NCBI RefSeq assembly: GCF_943913955.1
Contig: NZ_CALUAE010000006.1
Location: forward strand, 42,378 to 106,377
Reading direction: 5' to 3'
Length of the DNA stretch: 64,000 nucleotides
Origin: Mycolicibacterium bacteremicum
GTDB lineage: Bacteria; Actinomycetota; Actinomycetes; Mycobacteriales; Mycobacteriaceae
Part shown: positions 31,756 through 42,621 of the stretch, piece after piece
Layout: each line of letters starts with the position of its first letter
Numbering within the stretch: position 1 is the first letter of the stretch
The notes under the pieces: model-generated
Database searches by the model: none
Told to the model about the DNA's origin: nothing
What the model saw: the letters and a program-made list of their open reading frames with translations, nothing else
Program-made: the position numbers and the translations under genes

Positions 31756-32892
31756 ATGACGTCACCGAGTGGGCCGCCGCAGGGCGCCGGAGGCTATCAA
31801 GGCCCGGCCCCGACGCAGGGCTACCCGCCCGGCACGCAGAGCACCCCGCCCGCGGGTTCCGGCCTGCAGAACGAGGTGCACACCCTGGAGCGCGCGATCT
31901 TCGAGGTCAAGCGCATCATCGTCGGTCAGGACCGCCTCGTCGAGCGGATGCTCGTGGGTCTGCTGGCCAAGGGCCACGTCCTGCTCGAGGGTGTGCCCGG
32001 CGTCGCCAAGACGCTCGCGGTGGAGACCTTCGCCAAGGTCGTCGGCGGCACCTTCGCCCGCATCCAGTTCACCCCCGACCTGGTGCCCACCGACATCGTC
32101 GGTACCCGTATCTACCGTCAGGGCCAGGAGGAGTTCGACATCGAACTCGGCCCCGTGGTGGTGAACTTCCTGCTGGCCGACGAGATCAACCGCGCACCGG
32201 CCAAGGTGCAGTCGGCACTGCTGGAGGTCATGGCCGAGCGCAAGATCTCGATCGGCGGCAAGACCTTCCCGCTGCCCAACCCTTTCCTGGTGATGGCCAC
32301 CCAGAACCCGATCGAGCAGGAGGGCGTGTACCAGCTGCCCGAGGCGCAGCGCGACCGCTTCCTGTTCAAGCTCAACGTCGACTACCCGTCGCCGGAGGAA
32401 GAGCGCGAGATCATCTATCGCATGGGCGTGAAACCCCCTGAGCCCAAGCAGATCCTGAACACCGGGGACCTGCTGCGGCTGCAGGAGGTGGCGGCCAACA
32501 ACTTCGTGCACCACGCGCTGGTGGACTACGTCGTCCGCATCGTCACGGCAACCCGCGAGCCGGAGAAGTTCGGCATGCCCGATGCCAAGTCGTGGATCGC
32601 CTACGGCGCCTCGCCGCGCGCGTCGCTCGGCATCATCTCGGCCTCCCGCGCGCTGGCCCTCGTCCGCGGTCGCGACTACGTGATCCCACAGGATGTGGTC
32701 GAGGTGATCCCGGATGTGCTGCGGCATCGTCTGGTGCTCACCTACGACGCGCTGGCCGACGAGGTCTCGGCCGAGACCGTGATCAACCGCATCATGCAGA
32801 CCGTCGGTCTGCCCCAGGTGAATGCCATTCCGCAGCAGGGTCATTCGGCGCCTCCCGGGGTTCCTGCCGCGGCGGCGGCCGGCGGTCGGTGA
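31756..32892 (+). CDS. moxR1: MoxR-family AAA+ ATPase
   Basis: 378 residues. A Pro/Gly/Gln-rich N-terminal tail of about 40 residues precedes the AAA_3 domain, with Walker A GVPGVAKTLAVE (about residue 80) and Walker B LLADEINRAPAK (about 140). NPIEQEGVYQLPEAQRDRF is the MoxR hallmark. MoxR ATPases act as chaperones with DUF58 and VWA partner proteins, both encoded directly downstream. The gene overlaps the DUF58 gene by four bases (GTGA). It corresponds to M. tuberculosis Rv1479. Confidence 0.94.
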   Translation: MTSPSGPPQGAGGYQGPAPTQGYPPGTQSTPPAGSGLQNEVHTLERAIFEVKRIIVGQDRLVERMLVGLLAKGHVLLEGVPGVAKTLAVETFAKVVGGTFARIQFTPDLVPTDIVGTRIYRQGQEEFDIELGPVVVNFLLADEINRAPAKVQSALLEVMAERKISIGGKTFPLPNPFLVMATQNPIEQEGVYQLPEAQRDRFLFKLNVDYPSPEEEREIIYRMGVKPPEPKQILNTGDLLRLQEVAANNFVHHALVDYVVRIVTATREPEKFGMPDAKSWIAYGASPRASLGIISASRALALVRGRDYVIPQDVVEVIPDVLRHRLVLTYDALADEVSAETVINRIMQTVGLPQVNAIPQQGHSAPPGVPAAAAAGGR

Positions 32893-33839
32893 CCGGGACC
32901 GGCGGGCGCGCGGTCGATCTGCCCTCACTCAAGCGTGGTGAGATCCGCGACCCCGCACTGAGTGCAGCGCTGCGCAAACTCGAGCTGACGGTGCGCCGCA
33001 AGCTCGACGGCGTCCTGCACGGTGACCACCTCGGCCTCATCCCCGGGCCCGGCTCCGAGCCGGGGGAGTCCCGGATGTATCAGCCCGGCGACGATGTCCG
33101 CCGGATGGACTGGTCGGTCACCGCGCGGACCACCCATCCGCATGTCCGGCAGATGATCGCCGACCGGGAGCTGGAGACCTGGCTGGTGGTCGACGTGTCC
33201 TCCAGCCTGGACTTCGGCACCACCGGCTGCGAGAAGCGTGACCTGGCCGTCGCTGCCGCCGCGGCCATCGCGTTCCTCAACAGTGGTGGCGGCAACCGCA
33301 TCGGCGCGGTGATCTCCAACGGTGAATCATTCCGCCGGGTGCCCGCATTGTCCGGCCGGCTGCACGAGCAGGAGTTGTTGCGCGCCATCGCCACCACCCC
33401 GCAGGCCCCGCTCGGTGTGCGCGGCGATCTGGCCGGAGCCATCGACGCCTTGCGCAGGCCGGAACGACGGCGCGGGATGGCCGTGATCATCAGCGACTTC
33501 CTCGGTCCGATCGACTGGATGCGACCACTGCGGGCCATCTCCGGCCGGCACGAGGTGCTGGGCATCGAGATCATCGACCCGCGCGATGTCGAACTGCCCG
33601 ATGTCGGTGACGTGGTGCTACAGGACACCGAATCGGGGGTCACCCGCGAGTTCACCATCGACGAGAAACTGCGCGACGACTTCGCCCGCGCCGCGGCGGC
33701 CCACCGGGCCGAGGTGGCCCGCACGCTACGCCGCTGTGACGCCCCGCTGTTGACGTTGCGCACCGACCGGGACTGGATCGCCGATGTGGTGCGCTTCGTG
33801 GCGGACCGCCGCCGCGGCGCCATGGCGGGCGGGCGATGA
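32889..33839 (+). CDS. DUF58 domain protein, MoxR partner
   Basis: 316 residues from the GTG at 32889, which overlaps the moxR stop. It contains the DUF58 hallmark YQPGDDVRRMDWSVTART (about residue 65) followed by a von Willebrand A-like fold (WLVVDVSSSLDFG). It is soluble, without membrane segments. With MoxR and the VWA membrane protein it forms the usual three-gene unit proposed to act in folding or activation of envelope or metal-dependent complexes. It corresponds to Rv1480. Confidence 0.9.
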   Translation: MTGTGGRAVDLPSLKRGEIRDPALSAALRKLELTVRRKLDGVLHGDHLGLIPGPGSEPGESRMYQPGDDVRRMDWSVTARTTHPHVRQMIADRELETWLVVDVSSSLDFGTTGCEKRDLAVAAAAAIAFLNSGGGNRIGAVISNGESFRRVPALSGRLHEQELLRAIATTPQAPLGVRGDLAGAIDALRRPERRRGMAVIISDFLGPIDWMRPLRAISGRHEVLGIEIIDPRDVELPDVGDVVLQDTESGVTREFTIDEKLRDDFARAAAAHRAEVARTLRRCDAPLLTLRTDRDWIADVVRFVADRRRGAMAGGR

Positions 33840-33877
33840 GCGCCCCATGACTACGACACTGAAATGACAAGCTGCAC

Positions 33878-34885
33878 ATGACATTGCCGTTGCTCGGACC
33901 GATGAGCCTGTCGGGCTTCGAACACAAGTGGTTCTTCCTGTTCCTGCTCGCGGTGCTGGGGTTGACCGCCCTCTACATCGTGGTGCAGCGGGCCCGCAAA
34001 CAGCGGATCCTGCGGTTCGCCAACATGGAACTGCTGGAGCGGGTGGCCCCCAAGCAACCCAGCCGGTGGCGCCATCTGCCCGCCATCCTGCTGATCGCCG
34101 CCCTGACACTGCTGACCGTCGCGATGGCCGGACCCACCAACGACGTCCGGGTCCCGCGCAACCGCGCCGTGGTGATGCTCGTCATCGACGTCTCGCAGTC
34201 CATGCGGGCCACCGACGTCGCGCCCAGCCGGCTGGTCGCCGCCCAGGAGGCGGCCAAGCAGTTCGCCGATCAGCTGACCCCGGGTATCAACCTGGGGCTG
34301 ATCGCCTACGCGGGCACCGCGACGGTCCTGGTGTCGCCGACCACCAACCGGGAGGCGACCAAGAACGGGATCGACAAGCTGCAGTTGGCCGACCGCACCG
34401 CCACCGGTGAGGGCATTTTCACCGCCCTGCAGGCGGTCGCCACCGTCGGCGCGGTGATCGGCGGCGGGGACGAGCCGCCCCCGGCGCGCATCGTGCTGAT
34501 GTCCGACGGCAAGGAAACCGTGCCGTCCAACCCGGACAACCCCAAGGGCGCCTACACCGCCGCACGGACGGCCAAGGACCAGGGGGTGCCCATCTCGACG
34601 GTGTCCTTCGGCACGCCCTACGGCTACGTCGAGATCAACGAGCAGCGCCAGCCGGTGCCGGTCGACGACGAGATGCTGGCCAAGATCGCCGAGCTCTCCG
34701 GCGGCGAGGCCTTCACCGCGTCCAGCCTGGAACAGCTCAAGGCCGTGTTCAGCTCGCTGCAGGAGCAGATCGGCTACGAGACCATCAAGGGCGACGCCAG
34801 CGTCGGATGGTTGCGACTAGGGGCGCTGGTGCTCGCGCTGGCCGCCCTCGCGGCACTGCTGATCAACCGCCGCCTGCCGGGTTAG
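33878..34885 (+). CDS. VWA-domain membrane protein (BatA-like)
   Basis: 335 residues. Two N-terminal membrane helices ([17 protein letters not shown] and [19 protein letters not shown]) flank a short cytoplasmic loop. A VWA domain follows with an intact MIDAS motif [10 protein letters not shown] (about residues 105-114) and later SDGKETV. One C-terminal helix ([16 protein letters not shown]) anchors the end. The VWA domain therefore probably faces outward between membrane anchors. It is the third member of the moxR unit, with the counterpart Rv1481. No Rv1482c-like gene is seen before fabG1. Confidence 0.9.
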   Translation: MTLPLLGPMSLSGFEHKWFFLFLLAVLGLTALYIVVQRARKQRILRFANMELLERVAPKQPSRWRHLPAILLIAALTLLTVAMAGPTNDVRVPRNRAVVMLVIDVSQSMRATDVAPSRLVAAQEAAKQFADQLTPGINLGLIAYAGTATVLVSPTTNREATKNGIDKLQLADRTATGEGIFTALQAVATVGAVIGGGDEPPPARIVLMSDGKETVPSNPDNPKGAYTAARTAKDQGVPISTVSFGTPYGYVEINEQRQPVPVDDEMLAKIAELSGGEAFTASSLEQLKAVFSSLQEQIGYETIKGDASVGWLRLGALVLALAALAALLINRRLPG

Positions 34886-35725
<840 letters not shown>

Positions 35726-35765
35726 GCCCCGATGCGTCAGCGCCACTAGAAAGGAAACCCAGAAC

Positions 35766-36575
35766 ATGGCAGGACTTCTCGACGGTAAGCGCATCCTCGT
35801 CACGGGGATCATCACCGACAGCTCGATCGCGTTCCACATCGCCAAGCAGGCCCAGGAGGCCGGCGCCGAACTGGTGCTCACCGGTTTCGACCGGCTCAAG
35901 CTCATCCAGCGCATCGCCGACCGGCTGCCCAAGCCGGCACCCCTGCTGGAGCTCGACGTGCAGAACACCGAGCACCTGGATTCGCTGGCCGGGCGCATCA
36001 CCGAGGTGATCGGTGAAGGCAACAAACTCGACGGCGTGGTGCACTCGATCGGTTTCATGCCGCAGACCGGCATGGGCATCAACCCGTTCTTCGACGCACC
36101 GTATGAGGACATCGCCAAGGGCATCCACATCTCGGCCTACTCCTACGCCTCGCTGGCCAAGGCCACCCTGCCGGTGCTCAACAGTGGCGGCAGCATCGTC
36201 GGGATGGACTTCGACCCGACCCGCGCCATGCCCGCCTACAACTGGATGACCGTGGCCAAGAGCGCACTGGAGTCGGTCAACCGGTTCGTGGCCCGGGAGG
36301 CCGGACCGTTCGGCGTGCGCTCCAATCTCGTTGCCGCAGGTCCCATCCGCACCCTGGCCATGAGCGCCATCGTCGGTGGGGCGCTGGGCGCCGAGGCCGG
36401 CGACCAGATGCGCCTGCTGGAGGAGGGCTGGGATCAGCGCGCACCCGTCGGCTGGAACATGAAGGATCCGACCCCGGTCGCCAAGACCGTCTGCGCACTG
36501 CTGTCGGACTGGCTGCCCGCCACCACCGGAACCATCATCTACGCCGACGGCGGCGCCAGCACCCAGCTGCTCTGA
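35766..36575 (+). CDS. inhA: InhA enoyl-ACP reductase
   Basis: 269 residues, the same length and numbering as M. tuberculosis InhA. Catalytic Tyr158 and Lys165 and the substrate-binding Phe149 are present. Positions known for isoniazid-resistance substitutions carry the susceptible residues: Ile16, Ile21, Ile47 and Ser94. It is the NADH-dependent last step of FAS-II elongation. The ATG at 35766 has AAAGGAAA upstream. It lies 40 bases after fabG1 and 8 bases before hemH. Confidence 0.96.
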   Translation: MAGLLDGKRILVTGIITDSSIAFHIAKQAQEAGAELVLTGFDRLKLIQRIADRLPKPAPLLELDVQNTEHLDSLAGRITEVIGEGNKLDGVVHSIGFMPQTGMGINPFFDAPYEDIAKGIHISAYSYASLAKATLPVLNSGGSIVGMDFDPTRAMPAYNWMTVAKSALESVNRFVAREAGPFGVRSNLVAAGPIRTLAMSAIVGGALGAEAGDQMRLLEEGWDQRAPVGWNMKDPTPVAKTVCALLSDWLPATTGTIIYADGGASTQLL

Positions 36576-36583
36576 GCAGACCC

Positions 36584-37660
36584 GTGGCGCCCCACAGCTT
36601 CGACGCACTGCTGCTGCTGTCCTTCGGCGGCCCGGAGGGTCCCGAGCAGGTGATGCCGTTCCTGGAGAACGTGACCCGGGGCCGCGGTATCCCGCGGGAG
36701 CGCCTCGAGGCGGTGGCCGAGCACTACTACCACTTCGACGGCGTGTCCCCGATCAACGGCATCAACCGGGCGCTCATCGAGCAGATCGAACGGGTGCTGG
36801 CCGATGCGGGGCGGGACCTGCCGGTGTACTTCGGCAACCGCAACTGGGAGCCGTTCGCCGAGGACACCGTTGCCACCATGCGCGACAACGGTGTTCGGCG
36901 CGCCGCGGTGTTCGCGACATCGGCCTGGGGTGGGTACTCGGGCTGCGCGCAGTATCAGGAGGACATCGCCCGGGCGCGTAGCAGCGTGGCCGATGCCGGA
37001 AAGGGTGCCGCGCCGGAACTGGTGAAGCTGCGCCAGTACTTCGACCACCCGCTGTTCGTGGCGATGTTCGCCGACGCCGTCGCCGAGGCGGCCGAGACGC
37101 TGCCCGCCGAGCGCCGGGCCGGCGCCCGCCTGGTCTTCACCGCCCACTCGATTCCGTTGCGGGCCGCCAACCGGTGCGGCCAGGACCTCTACGAGCGTCA
37201 GGTCGGGTATGCGGCCCGGCTGGTGGCCGCCGCGGCCGGCTATGACGACTTCGACGTGGTGTGGCAGTCCCGGTCCGGACCGCCGCAGGTGCCCTGGCTG
37301 GAACCCGATGTGGGCGATCACCTGGAGGCGCTGGTGCAGCGCGGGGTCGATGCGGTGATCGTGTGCCCCATCGGATTCGTGGCCGACCACATCGAGGTCA
37401 TCTGGGACCTGGACAGCGAACTCGCCGAACAGGCCGAGGCGGCCGGCGTGGCACTGGCCCGGGCCGCCACCCCCAATGCCCAGCGCCGGTTCGCCGAGCT
37501 GGTGATCAGCCTTCTCGACGAGCTGCGCCTCGATCAGCCCCCTGCCAGAGTCGCAGGGCCGCAACCGGTTCCGGGCTACGGCAGCAGTGTCGACGGATCG
37601 TTCTGCACGCCGGCGTGCCAGCCGGTCAGCGCCGCCAGGCCGAGTACAGAATCGCGCTGA
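36584..37660 (+). CDS. hemH: Ferrochelatase (coproporphyrin ferrochelatase type)
   Basis: 358 residues from a GTG start. The family segments [30 protein letters not shown] and [11 protein letters not shown] (catalytic His) are present, followed by [17 protein letters not shown]. Cys residues in GYSGCAQYQ and in the C-terminal SFCTPACQP match the positions that hold a [2Fe-2S] cluster in mycobacterial ferrochelatases. In actinobacteria the enzyme inserts iron into coproporphyrin III (CpfC). The end overlaps the convergent gene by 35 bases. Some databases name it hemZ. Confidence 0.93.
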   Translation: MAPHSFDALLLLSFGGPEGPEQVMPFLENVTRGRGIPRERLEAVAEHYYHFDGVSPINGINRALIEQIERVLADAGRDLPVYFGNRNWEPFAEDTVATMRDNGVRRAAVFATSAWGGYSGCAQYQEDIARARSSVADAGKGAAPELVKLRQYFDHPLFVAMFADAVAEAAETLPAERRAGARLVFTAHSIPLRAANRCGQDLYERQVGYAARLVAAAAGYDDFDVVWQSRSGPPQVPWLEPDVGDHLEALVQRGVDAVIVCPIGFVADHIEVIWDLDSELAEQAEAAGVALARAATPNAQRRFAELVISLLDELRLDQPPARVAGPQPVPGYGSSVDGSFCTPACQPVSAARPSTESR

Positions 37661-38474
37661 TCGCGGCCAGCCGCGCCGACCGCACCACCGAGGCCAGCGG
37701 GCGCAGCGTGTCCGAGGCGATGCGCACCTCCGAGCTGGTCTGCAGGCCGATCGGCATGAGTCCGGAACTGGCGGTGATGATCGCGTCGACGTGTGCGGCG
37801 TTCTCCAGCACCCGCGCCGCGCGCTCCGGGGCGTGATCGGGCAACCGGTGCAGCCGGGTGGCCTCCAGCAGCTGTTCGACCATCCCGCGCGGGTCGTCGA
37901 TATCGGCCGCACCGATGCCGGCGCTCAGCGCGCCCAGCGCATCGGCGGCCGATCGCACCGCCGAGCGCAGCGTGTATTCGGCCTCACCCAGATCGAGATG
38001 CTCGAGCACCCCGGGCGCGGGCACCGAGTAGACCGTCCAGGCCAGCGACACCGGGTCGGGCTCGAAATCGGGATCGTCGATGTCCTCATAGATGTATTCG
38101 GGCACCATGCCGACCGACCGCGACGGGTCGGTGCCGACGATGATGGCCTCACCCATGGTGATGGCATCGCGCTGGAACTGGGTGTCCGGCGGTAGACCGC
38201 GGACGTCACCGGGCACCGGCAGCACCAGCGACAGCGCGGGCGCGCCGGCGGCCGGGCCGGCGGCGGTGCGCATCGTCTGCAGCAGCGACATCGTGCCCGA
38301 GTGGTCCAGGTCCGGCCACGGCAGTCCGGTCGAATCCGCCGCGACCGAGTCGTAGGCGGTCACCGAATGCTTTGGCGCCCATTGTGATAACGCGTCGAGC
38401 ACATCATCGGGCGCGGCCATGCCCGCAAGCCAGGCATTGACCCAGACCGTCAGCGACGCACTCGGACACCACAT
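37626..38474 (-). CDS. Conserved mycobacterial protein (Rv1486c-like), unknown function
   Basis: 282 residues from the ATG at 38474 ([18 protein letters not shown]). Longer in-frame sequence upstream overlaps the divergent NfeD gene and is not conserved in character. No membrane segments, signal or recognisable catalytic motif were seen. It is acidic, with an early [18 protein letters not shown] helix and [20 protein letters not shown] in the first third. It lies where M. tuberculosis has Rv1486c, between hemH and the NfeD gene. Its 3' end overlaps hemH by 35 bases. It is divergent from NfeD with a 58-base gap. Confidence 0.75.
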   Translation of the reverse strand: MWCPSASLTVWVNAWLAGMAAPDDVLDALSQWAPKHSVTAYDSVAADSTGLPWPDLDHSGTMSLLQTMRTAAGPAAGAPALSLVLPVPGDVRGLPPDTQFQRDAITMGEAIIVGTDPSRSVGMVPEYIYEDIDDPDFEPDPVSLAWTVYSVPAPGVLEHLDLGEAEYTLRSAVRSAADALGALSAGIGAADIDDPRGMVEQLLEATRLHRLPDHAPERAARVLENAAHVDAIITASSGLMPIGLQTSSEVRIASDTLRPLASVVRSARLAAISAILYSAWRR

Positions 38475-38532
38475 AGTTTCCGCAGTGTAGTTGTCGTCCG
38501 CGGGTACGGCCGGATTCGCTAGGCTGACACAC

Positions 38533-38964
38533 ATGCCCGCATGGATTTGGCTGGTCGCAGCGCTGGGTCTGGCAGGTGCAGAGGCCCTGACCGGGGACAT
38601 GTTCCTGCTCATGCTCAGTGGTGGCGCGCTGGCGGCCGCCGGTGCGAGCTTCGTCTTCGACTGGCCGATCTGGGCCGACGGTGCGGTGTTCCTGATCGTG
38701 TCCGTGCTGCTGCTGGTGTTGGTGCGCCCCGCGCTGCGGCGCCGGATGGAGTCCGGCGGGGGACTGCTGGACCCGGCCAAGGCCTTGGAGGGCAAGGGGG
38801 CCCTGGTGCTGGCGCAGGTGTCCCGGCATGACGGTCAGGTGAAACTCGACGGCGAGGTATGGACGGCGCGGCCGCTCAACGACGACGATGTGTTCGAAAC
38901 GGGCGATCAGGTGACCGTCGTGCACATCGACGGCGCCACCGCGGTCGTGTCCAAGATCGTGTAG
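38533..38964 (+). CDS. NfeD-family membrane protein
   Basis: 143 residues from the ATG at 38533. Three hydrophobic segments ([49 protein letters not shown]) precede a C-terminal OB-fold domain ([29 protein letters not shown], ending [11 protein letters not shown]). This is a short NfeD without the protease domain, of the type found next to SPFH proteins, as here (30 bases upstream of the SPFH gene). The pair probably organises membrane microdomains. It corresponds to Rv1487. Confidence 0.9.
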   Translation: MPAWIWLVAALGLAGAEALTGDMFLLMLSGGALAAAGASFVFDWPIWADGAVFLIVSVLLLVLVRPALRRRMESGGGLLDPAKALEGKGALVLAQVSRHDGQVKLDGEVWTARPLNDDDVFETGDQVTVVHIDGATAVVSKIV

Positions 38965-38994
38965 GCAGGTCGAACTCCGAGCGAAGGGGATGTA

Positions 38995-40248
38995 GTGGAC
39001 GGTGCGATCGCAGGGTTGGTCCTGCTGGCGGTGCTGGTGATCTTCGCGGTGATCGTCGTCGCGAAATCGGTGGCCCTCATCCCGCAGGCGGAGGCCGCGG
39101 TGATCGAGCGGCTCGGTCGCTACAGCAAGACCGTGTCGGGTCAGCTGACCCTGCTGCTGCCGTTCGTCGACAAGATCCGGGCCCGGGTGGATCTGCGTGA
39201 GCGGGTGGTGTCCTTCCCGCCCCAGCCGGTGATCACCGAGGACAACCTGACGGTCAACATCGACACCGTCGTCTATTTCCAGGTCACCAATCCGCAGGCC
39301 GCGGTCTACCAGATCAGCAACTACATCGTCGGTGTCGAGCAGCTCACCACCACCACCCTGCGCAACGTCGTCGGTGGCATGACGCTGGAGCAGACGCTGA
39401 CCTCCCGCGACTCGATCAACGGCCAGTTGCGCGGGGTCCTCGACGAGGCCACCGGACGGTGGGGACTGCGGGTGGCCCGGGTCGAGTTGCGCAGCATCGA
39501 CCCGCCGCCGTCGATTCAGGATTCGATGGAGAAGCAGATGCGCGCCGACCGTGAGAAGCGCGCCATGATCCTGACCGCCGAGGGCAACCGGGAAGCGTCG
39601 ATCAAGCAGGCCGAGGGCCAGAAGCAGGCGCAGATCCTGGCCGCCGAGGGCGCCAAGCAGGCCGCCATCCTGGCCGCCGAGGCCGACCGGCAGTCGCGCA
39701 TGCTGCGCGCCCAGGGCGAGCGCGCCGCGGCCTATCTCAAGGCCCAGGGTGAGGCGAAGGCCATCGAGAAGACGTTCGCGGCGATCAAGTCCGGGCGGCC
39801 CACCCCGGAGATGCTGGCTTACCAGTACCTGCAGACGCTGCCGGAGATGGCCAAGGGGGAGGCCAACAAGGTGTGGCTGGTGCCCAGCGATTTCGGTGCG
39901 GCACTGCAGGGGTTCACCAAGATGCTCGGGGCGCCGGGGGAGGACGGCGTGTTCCGCTACACCCCGTCCCCGGTGGAGGAGACGCCGGCGAACGTCAACG
40001 ACGATGCCGAGGTGGCCGACTGGTTCTCCACCGAGACCGACCCGGCCATCGCACAGGCGGTCGCCAAGGCCGAGGCAGATGCCCGCACCCCGGTACCGCC
40101 GCTGGGATCCGCGCCGGCCGCACCGCTGGACGCGCCGAACCGCACCCAGGCCCTCGGTGGCGCGCCGGCCGCGCCCTCCGAGCCGGGCGCGGCCGAGCAG
40201 TCCTGGCCGCCCCCGGCCCAGCCCGGCGGGACGCATCGCGCGCCCTGA
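38995..40248 (+). CDS. SPFH/band 7 (stomatin-like) protein
   Basis: 417 residues from a GTG start with AAGGGGATG upstream. The N-terminal membrane anchor (IAGLVLLAVLVIFAVIVVAKSV) is followed by the SPFH domain (VIERLGRYSKTVSGQLTLLLPFVDKIRARVDLRE, then TTTLRNVVGGMTLEQTLTSRD and LRSIDPPPSIQDSMEKQM). An Ala/Glu/Lys-rich coiled coil follows (about 185-265: EGNREASIKQAEGQKQAQILAAEG), then a Pro/Ala-rich tail of about 90 residues. It probably forms oligomers that scaffold the membrane with the NfeD partner. It corresponds to Rv1488. Confidence 0.92.
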   Translation: MDGAIAGLVLLAVLVIFAVIVVAKSVALIPQAEAAVIERLGRYSKTVSGQLTLLLPFVDKIRARVDLRERVVSFPPQPVITEDNLTVNIDTVVYFQVTNPQAAVYQISNYIVGVEQLTTTTLRNVVGGMTLEQTLTSRDSINGQLRGVLDEATGRWGLRVARVELRSIDPPPSIQDSMEKQMRADREKRAMILTAEGNREASIKQAEGQKQAQILAAEGAKQAAILAAEADRQSRMLRAQGERAAAYLKAQGEAKAIEKTFAAIKSGRPTPEMLAYQYLQTLPEMAKGEANKVWLVPSDFGAALQGFTKMLGAPGEDGVFRYTPSPVEETPANVNDDAEVADWFSTETDPAIAQAVAKAEADARTPVPPLGSAPAAPLDAPNRTQALGGAPAAPSEPGAAEQSWPPPAQPGGTHRAP

Positions 40249-40389
40249 CCTGCACGCCGCGACGCGAGTTGACGCGCACGTACAATTATTTTGCTGCTAT
40301 TGGGCCTTCTACGTGGTCTAATGGCATATTGAGCGGTTGCTGACGGTGGATGCGGCCTGGTGCCGGTGCGAGGACGAAATGGCGGCGTT
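40249..40389 (+). promoter_or_regulatory. Promoter region of the 446-residue secreted protein gene
   Basis: 141-base gap with a local AT-rich stretch. A good -10 hexamer TACAAT lies at 40281-40286, about 100 bases upstream of the ATG at 40390. No clear -35 element is spaced correctly, which is common in mycobacteria. No hairpin terminator for the SPFH gene was seen. Confidence 0.4.
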
Positions 40390-41730
40390 ATGACGAGAGC
40401 GTGCGTGCGGGGCGCATTGGGTGCCGGCGTGCTGTCCACCGCGCTGCTCCTCGGCGGTCCCGTCGCGATCGCACTGGCCGACGACGGCACCTCCGGCGGC
40501 ACCGGCAGCTCGTCGACCGGCGGGCAGACCAGCGGTTCCACCGGCAGCTCGCCGTCGTCGCCGCGCACCACGACCGATGTCGGATCTTCCCTCCGGGAGT
40601 CCCTACGCCAGTCGCTGAATGACGTCCGCCGCTCCCTCGGATCCCTCGACGGCCGCACCCGGCCGGGTACGACCACGCCCGCCGGCGGCAGCGCCGCGGA
40701 GGATTCCGAGCTCACGCCGGGAACCATCGACGCCCCCGATGTCACGCCCGAGGTCGCCATCGAGATCGTGGCGCCGACGGCCGACGATGTCGCCGCCGAA
40801 CCGACCGCACCGCCGGTCCCGCCGACATCGGTTGCCGAGCCGGAACCGGCCGCCACGACGCCACCGGCGGGGAGCACGCCGCAATCCAGCGCGGCTCCCA
40901 AGCCGACCAACCGTCACCCGCTGCCGTTCGCGAAAGTGCCCGATGCCGTCGCCGCCGTCGGCGACACCGTGGCCACGGTGCTGGACTCCACACATGACAC
41001 CGTCGCCGCGCTGCCCGCGTTGCTCGCGACGCTGCCGACGTCCGCGACGCCGGTCAGCGATGTCATCACGACCATCGAGTACATGCTCACCACGATGACG
41101 GGTTCGGTCAGCGCGATCACCGCCCTGCCGACCGACCTCGGCACCCTGATGGGCATCAACTGGGTGCCCGCACCGCCCGGCAACCTCGCCCCGCCGCAGA
41201 CCCCCCGCCCGCTGGATCCGGCGCCGGCGACGGGTCTGACCGAGGTGATGTGGGCGCCCGTGCAGGCGGCCGATACCGCCACCGGTCTGATTGCCGAGGC
41301 GCCCGCCGCGCCGTCGCTGCTGTCGGCCACCACCGTCGCGGGTATCACGCATGCCGCCGTCGCCAAGCCCATGCCGGCGGGCCTGCGCGGCATCGCGACC
41401 TCCGGCAGCCCCGACTCGTTCCTGGACCGTGCGGTCACCGAGGTGCTGCTGCCGCTGTCGCTGGCCGCACTGGCCGCCGTGGCCCTGCCCGGTGTCGGCG
41501 GCCTGCTGGTCATCTGCGGGCTGGGTATCCGCATCGGTTACCGCCAGGCCAAGGCCGGTTGGGCCGTCCATGTGGCCGGCATCGGTCGGTTCGCCGGGGC
41601 CGGACCGATGGGAGTCGTGCGCTCGGGTTCGATGGTCGCGCTGCATGTTCCACGCGGTATGCGGACCAAGGTGGCCACCGGCAATCACGCCGTGGTGCGG
41701 TTCCTGGACCGCAGCGACCGCGCGGCCTGA
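40390..41730 (+). CDS. Mycobacterial secreted or membrane protein, unknown function
   Basis: 446 residues from the ATG at 40390. The signal peptide (GALGAGVLSTALLLGGPVAIALA) is followed by a Gly/Ser/Thr-rich stretch (about 30-65), then Pro/Ala/Thr-rich sequence to about residue 185. A middle part has short amphipathic helices (ALPALLATLPTSATPVSDVITTIEYMLTTM). A C-terminal hydrophobic segment (LLPLSLAALAAVALPGVGGLLVICGLGIRIGYRQAKAG) is followed by about 60 residues ending RFLDRSDRAA. This design, with a disordered secreted part and one helix near the C-terminus, recurs in mycobacterial paralogues. No enzymatic motif is seen. It is convergent with the TVP38-type gene. Confidence 0.75.
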   Translation: MTRACVRGALGAGVLSTALLLGGPVAIALADDGTSGGTGSSSTGGQTSGSTGSSPSSPRTTTDVGSSLRESLRQSLNDVRRSLGSLDGRTRPGTTTPAGGSAAEDSELTPGTIDAPDVTPEVAIEIVAPTADDVAAEPTAPPVPPTSVAEPEPAATTPPAGSTPQSSAAPKPTNRHPLPFAKVPDAVAAVGDTVATVLDSTHDTVAALPALLATLPTSATPVSDVITTIEYMLTTMTGSVSAITALPTDLGTLMGINWVPAPPGNLAPPQTPRPLDPAPATGLTEVMWAPVQAADTATGLIAEAPAAPSLLSATTVAGITHAAVAKPMPAGLRGIATSGSPDSFLDRAVTEVLLPLSLAALAAVALPGVGGLLVICGLGIRIGYRQAKAGWAVHVAGIGRFAGAGPMGVVRSGSMVALHVPRGMRTKVATGNHAVVRFLDRSDRAA

Positions 41731-41731
41731 G

Positions 41732-42469
41732 TCAGCCGCTGCGCGCCGGATCGTCCGCGAGGGGCTCCGGCTCGCGATGGTGGCGGCGGTGCGCCCGGAT
41801 CTCATAGATCAGGCCGGCCATCCCGACGGCGGCCGTGCAGGCCGATACCAGGAACAGCAGCGGGCTGATGTTGCCGGTCAGCGCATCCCCCAGGATCACC
41901 ACCGCGGCAGTGCCCGGGATGACGCCGATCAGGGTCGCCACCGCATAGGGCAGCAACCGGACCGCCGAGGCGCCGGCGGCATAGTTCAGCACCGCGAACG
42001 GCACGGCCGGGATCATCCGCATGGACAGCACCGTCACCCAGCCGCGTTCGCGCAGCCGGGCGTCGAGCGTGTCCACCCGCGGATGGGCCACCAGTCGGCT
42101 GAGCTGCCAACCGGCCGCGCGGACCAGCACCACGGCGATCACGGCGCTGAGCGTGCTGGCCGCGACGGCGAGGCCGATACCGAGCAGCGGACCGAAGAGC
42201 AGGCCCGCCGACAGCGTGAAAGCCGTTCGCGGAAAAGGGAACACCGTCACCACGGTGTGCGCGGCGAAGAACACCAGCGGGAACCACGGGCCCGCTGCAC
42301 GCGCCCAGTCGCGCAGCTGCATGGCGCTGGGCAGCGGCACCAGCAACGCAACTGCGACGAGAATCACAATCGTGGCCGCGATCGTCAGCACCCGCCGGCG
42401 CGGCAGCTGCGCAGCCGTCGCCGCTACCGTGGCTACGACGGTGCGCAACGTGCTGACGACGGGTTTCAC
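41732..42469 (-). CDS. TVP38/TMEM64 (DedA-like, VTT domain) membrane protein
   Basis: 245 residues from the GTG at 42469, chosen because it gives the expected family length. An open frame extends 34 codons further. The VTT-domain signature FPFPRTAFTLSAGLLFGPLLGIGLAV (about residue 80) and RMIPAVPFAVLNYAAGAS (about 150) are clear, with five or six hydrophobic segments and a basic C-terminal tail (IRAHRRHHREPE). Members are thought to move phospholipids across membranes. It corresponds to Rv1491c. It is divergent from mutA. Confidence 0.88.
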   Translation of the reverse strand: MKPVVSTLRTVVATVAATAAQLPRRRVLTIAATIVILVAVALLVPLPSAMQLRDWARAAGPWFPLVFFAAHTVVTVFPFPRTAFTLSAGLLFGPLLGIGLAVAASTLSAVIAVVLVRAAGWQLSRLVAHPRVDTLDARLRERGWVTVLSMRMIPAVPFAVLNYAAGASAVRLLPYAVATLIGVIPGTAAVVILGDALTGNISPLLFLVSACTAAVGMAGLIYEIRAHRRHHREPEPLADDPARSG

Positions 42470-42621
42470 GTGTTCCAAGCCTACGGGGCGCACCGTCGTG
42501 ACACCGCGCACCACGGCGACCTGTCGCGATGGCCGACCCTGCCCGCTGCACCGGGACGTGGTAACGATCATTTAGCCTCATGGGAAGTTCACCCGCCCCA
42601 CACTGCGAAAACAGGAGTCAC

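Noticed and set aside
42470..42621. Cobalamin riboswitch before mutA
   Set aside because: The gap is too short, and no B12-box-like sequence is visible.
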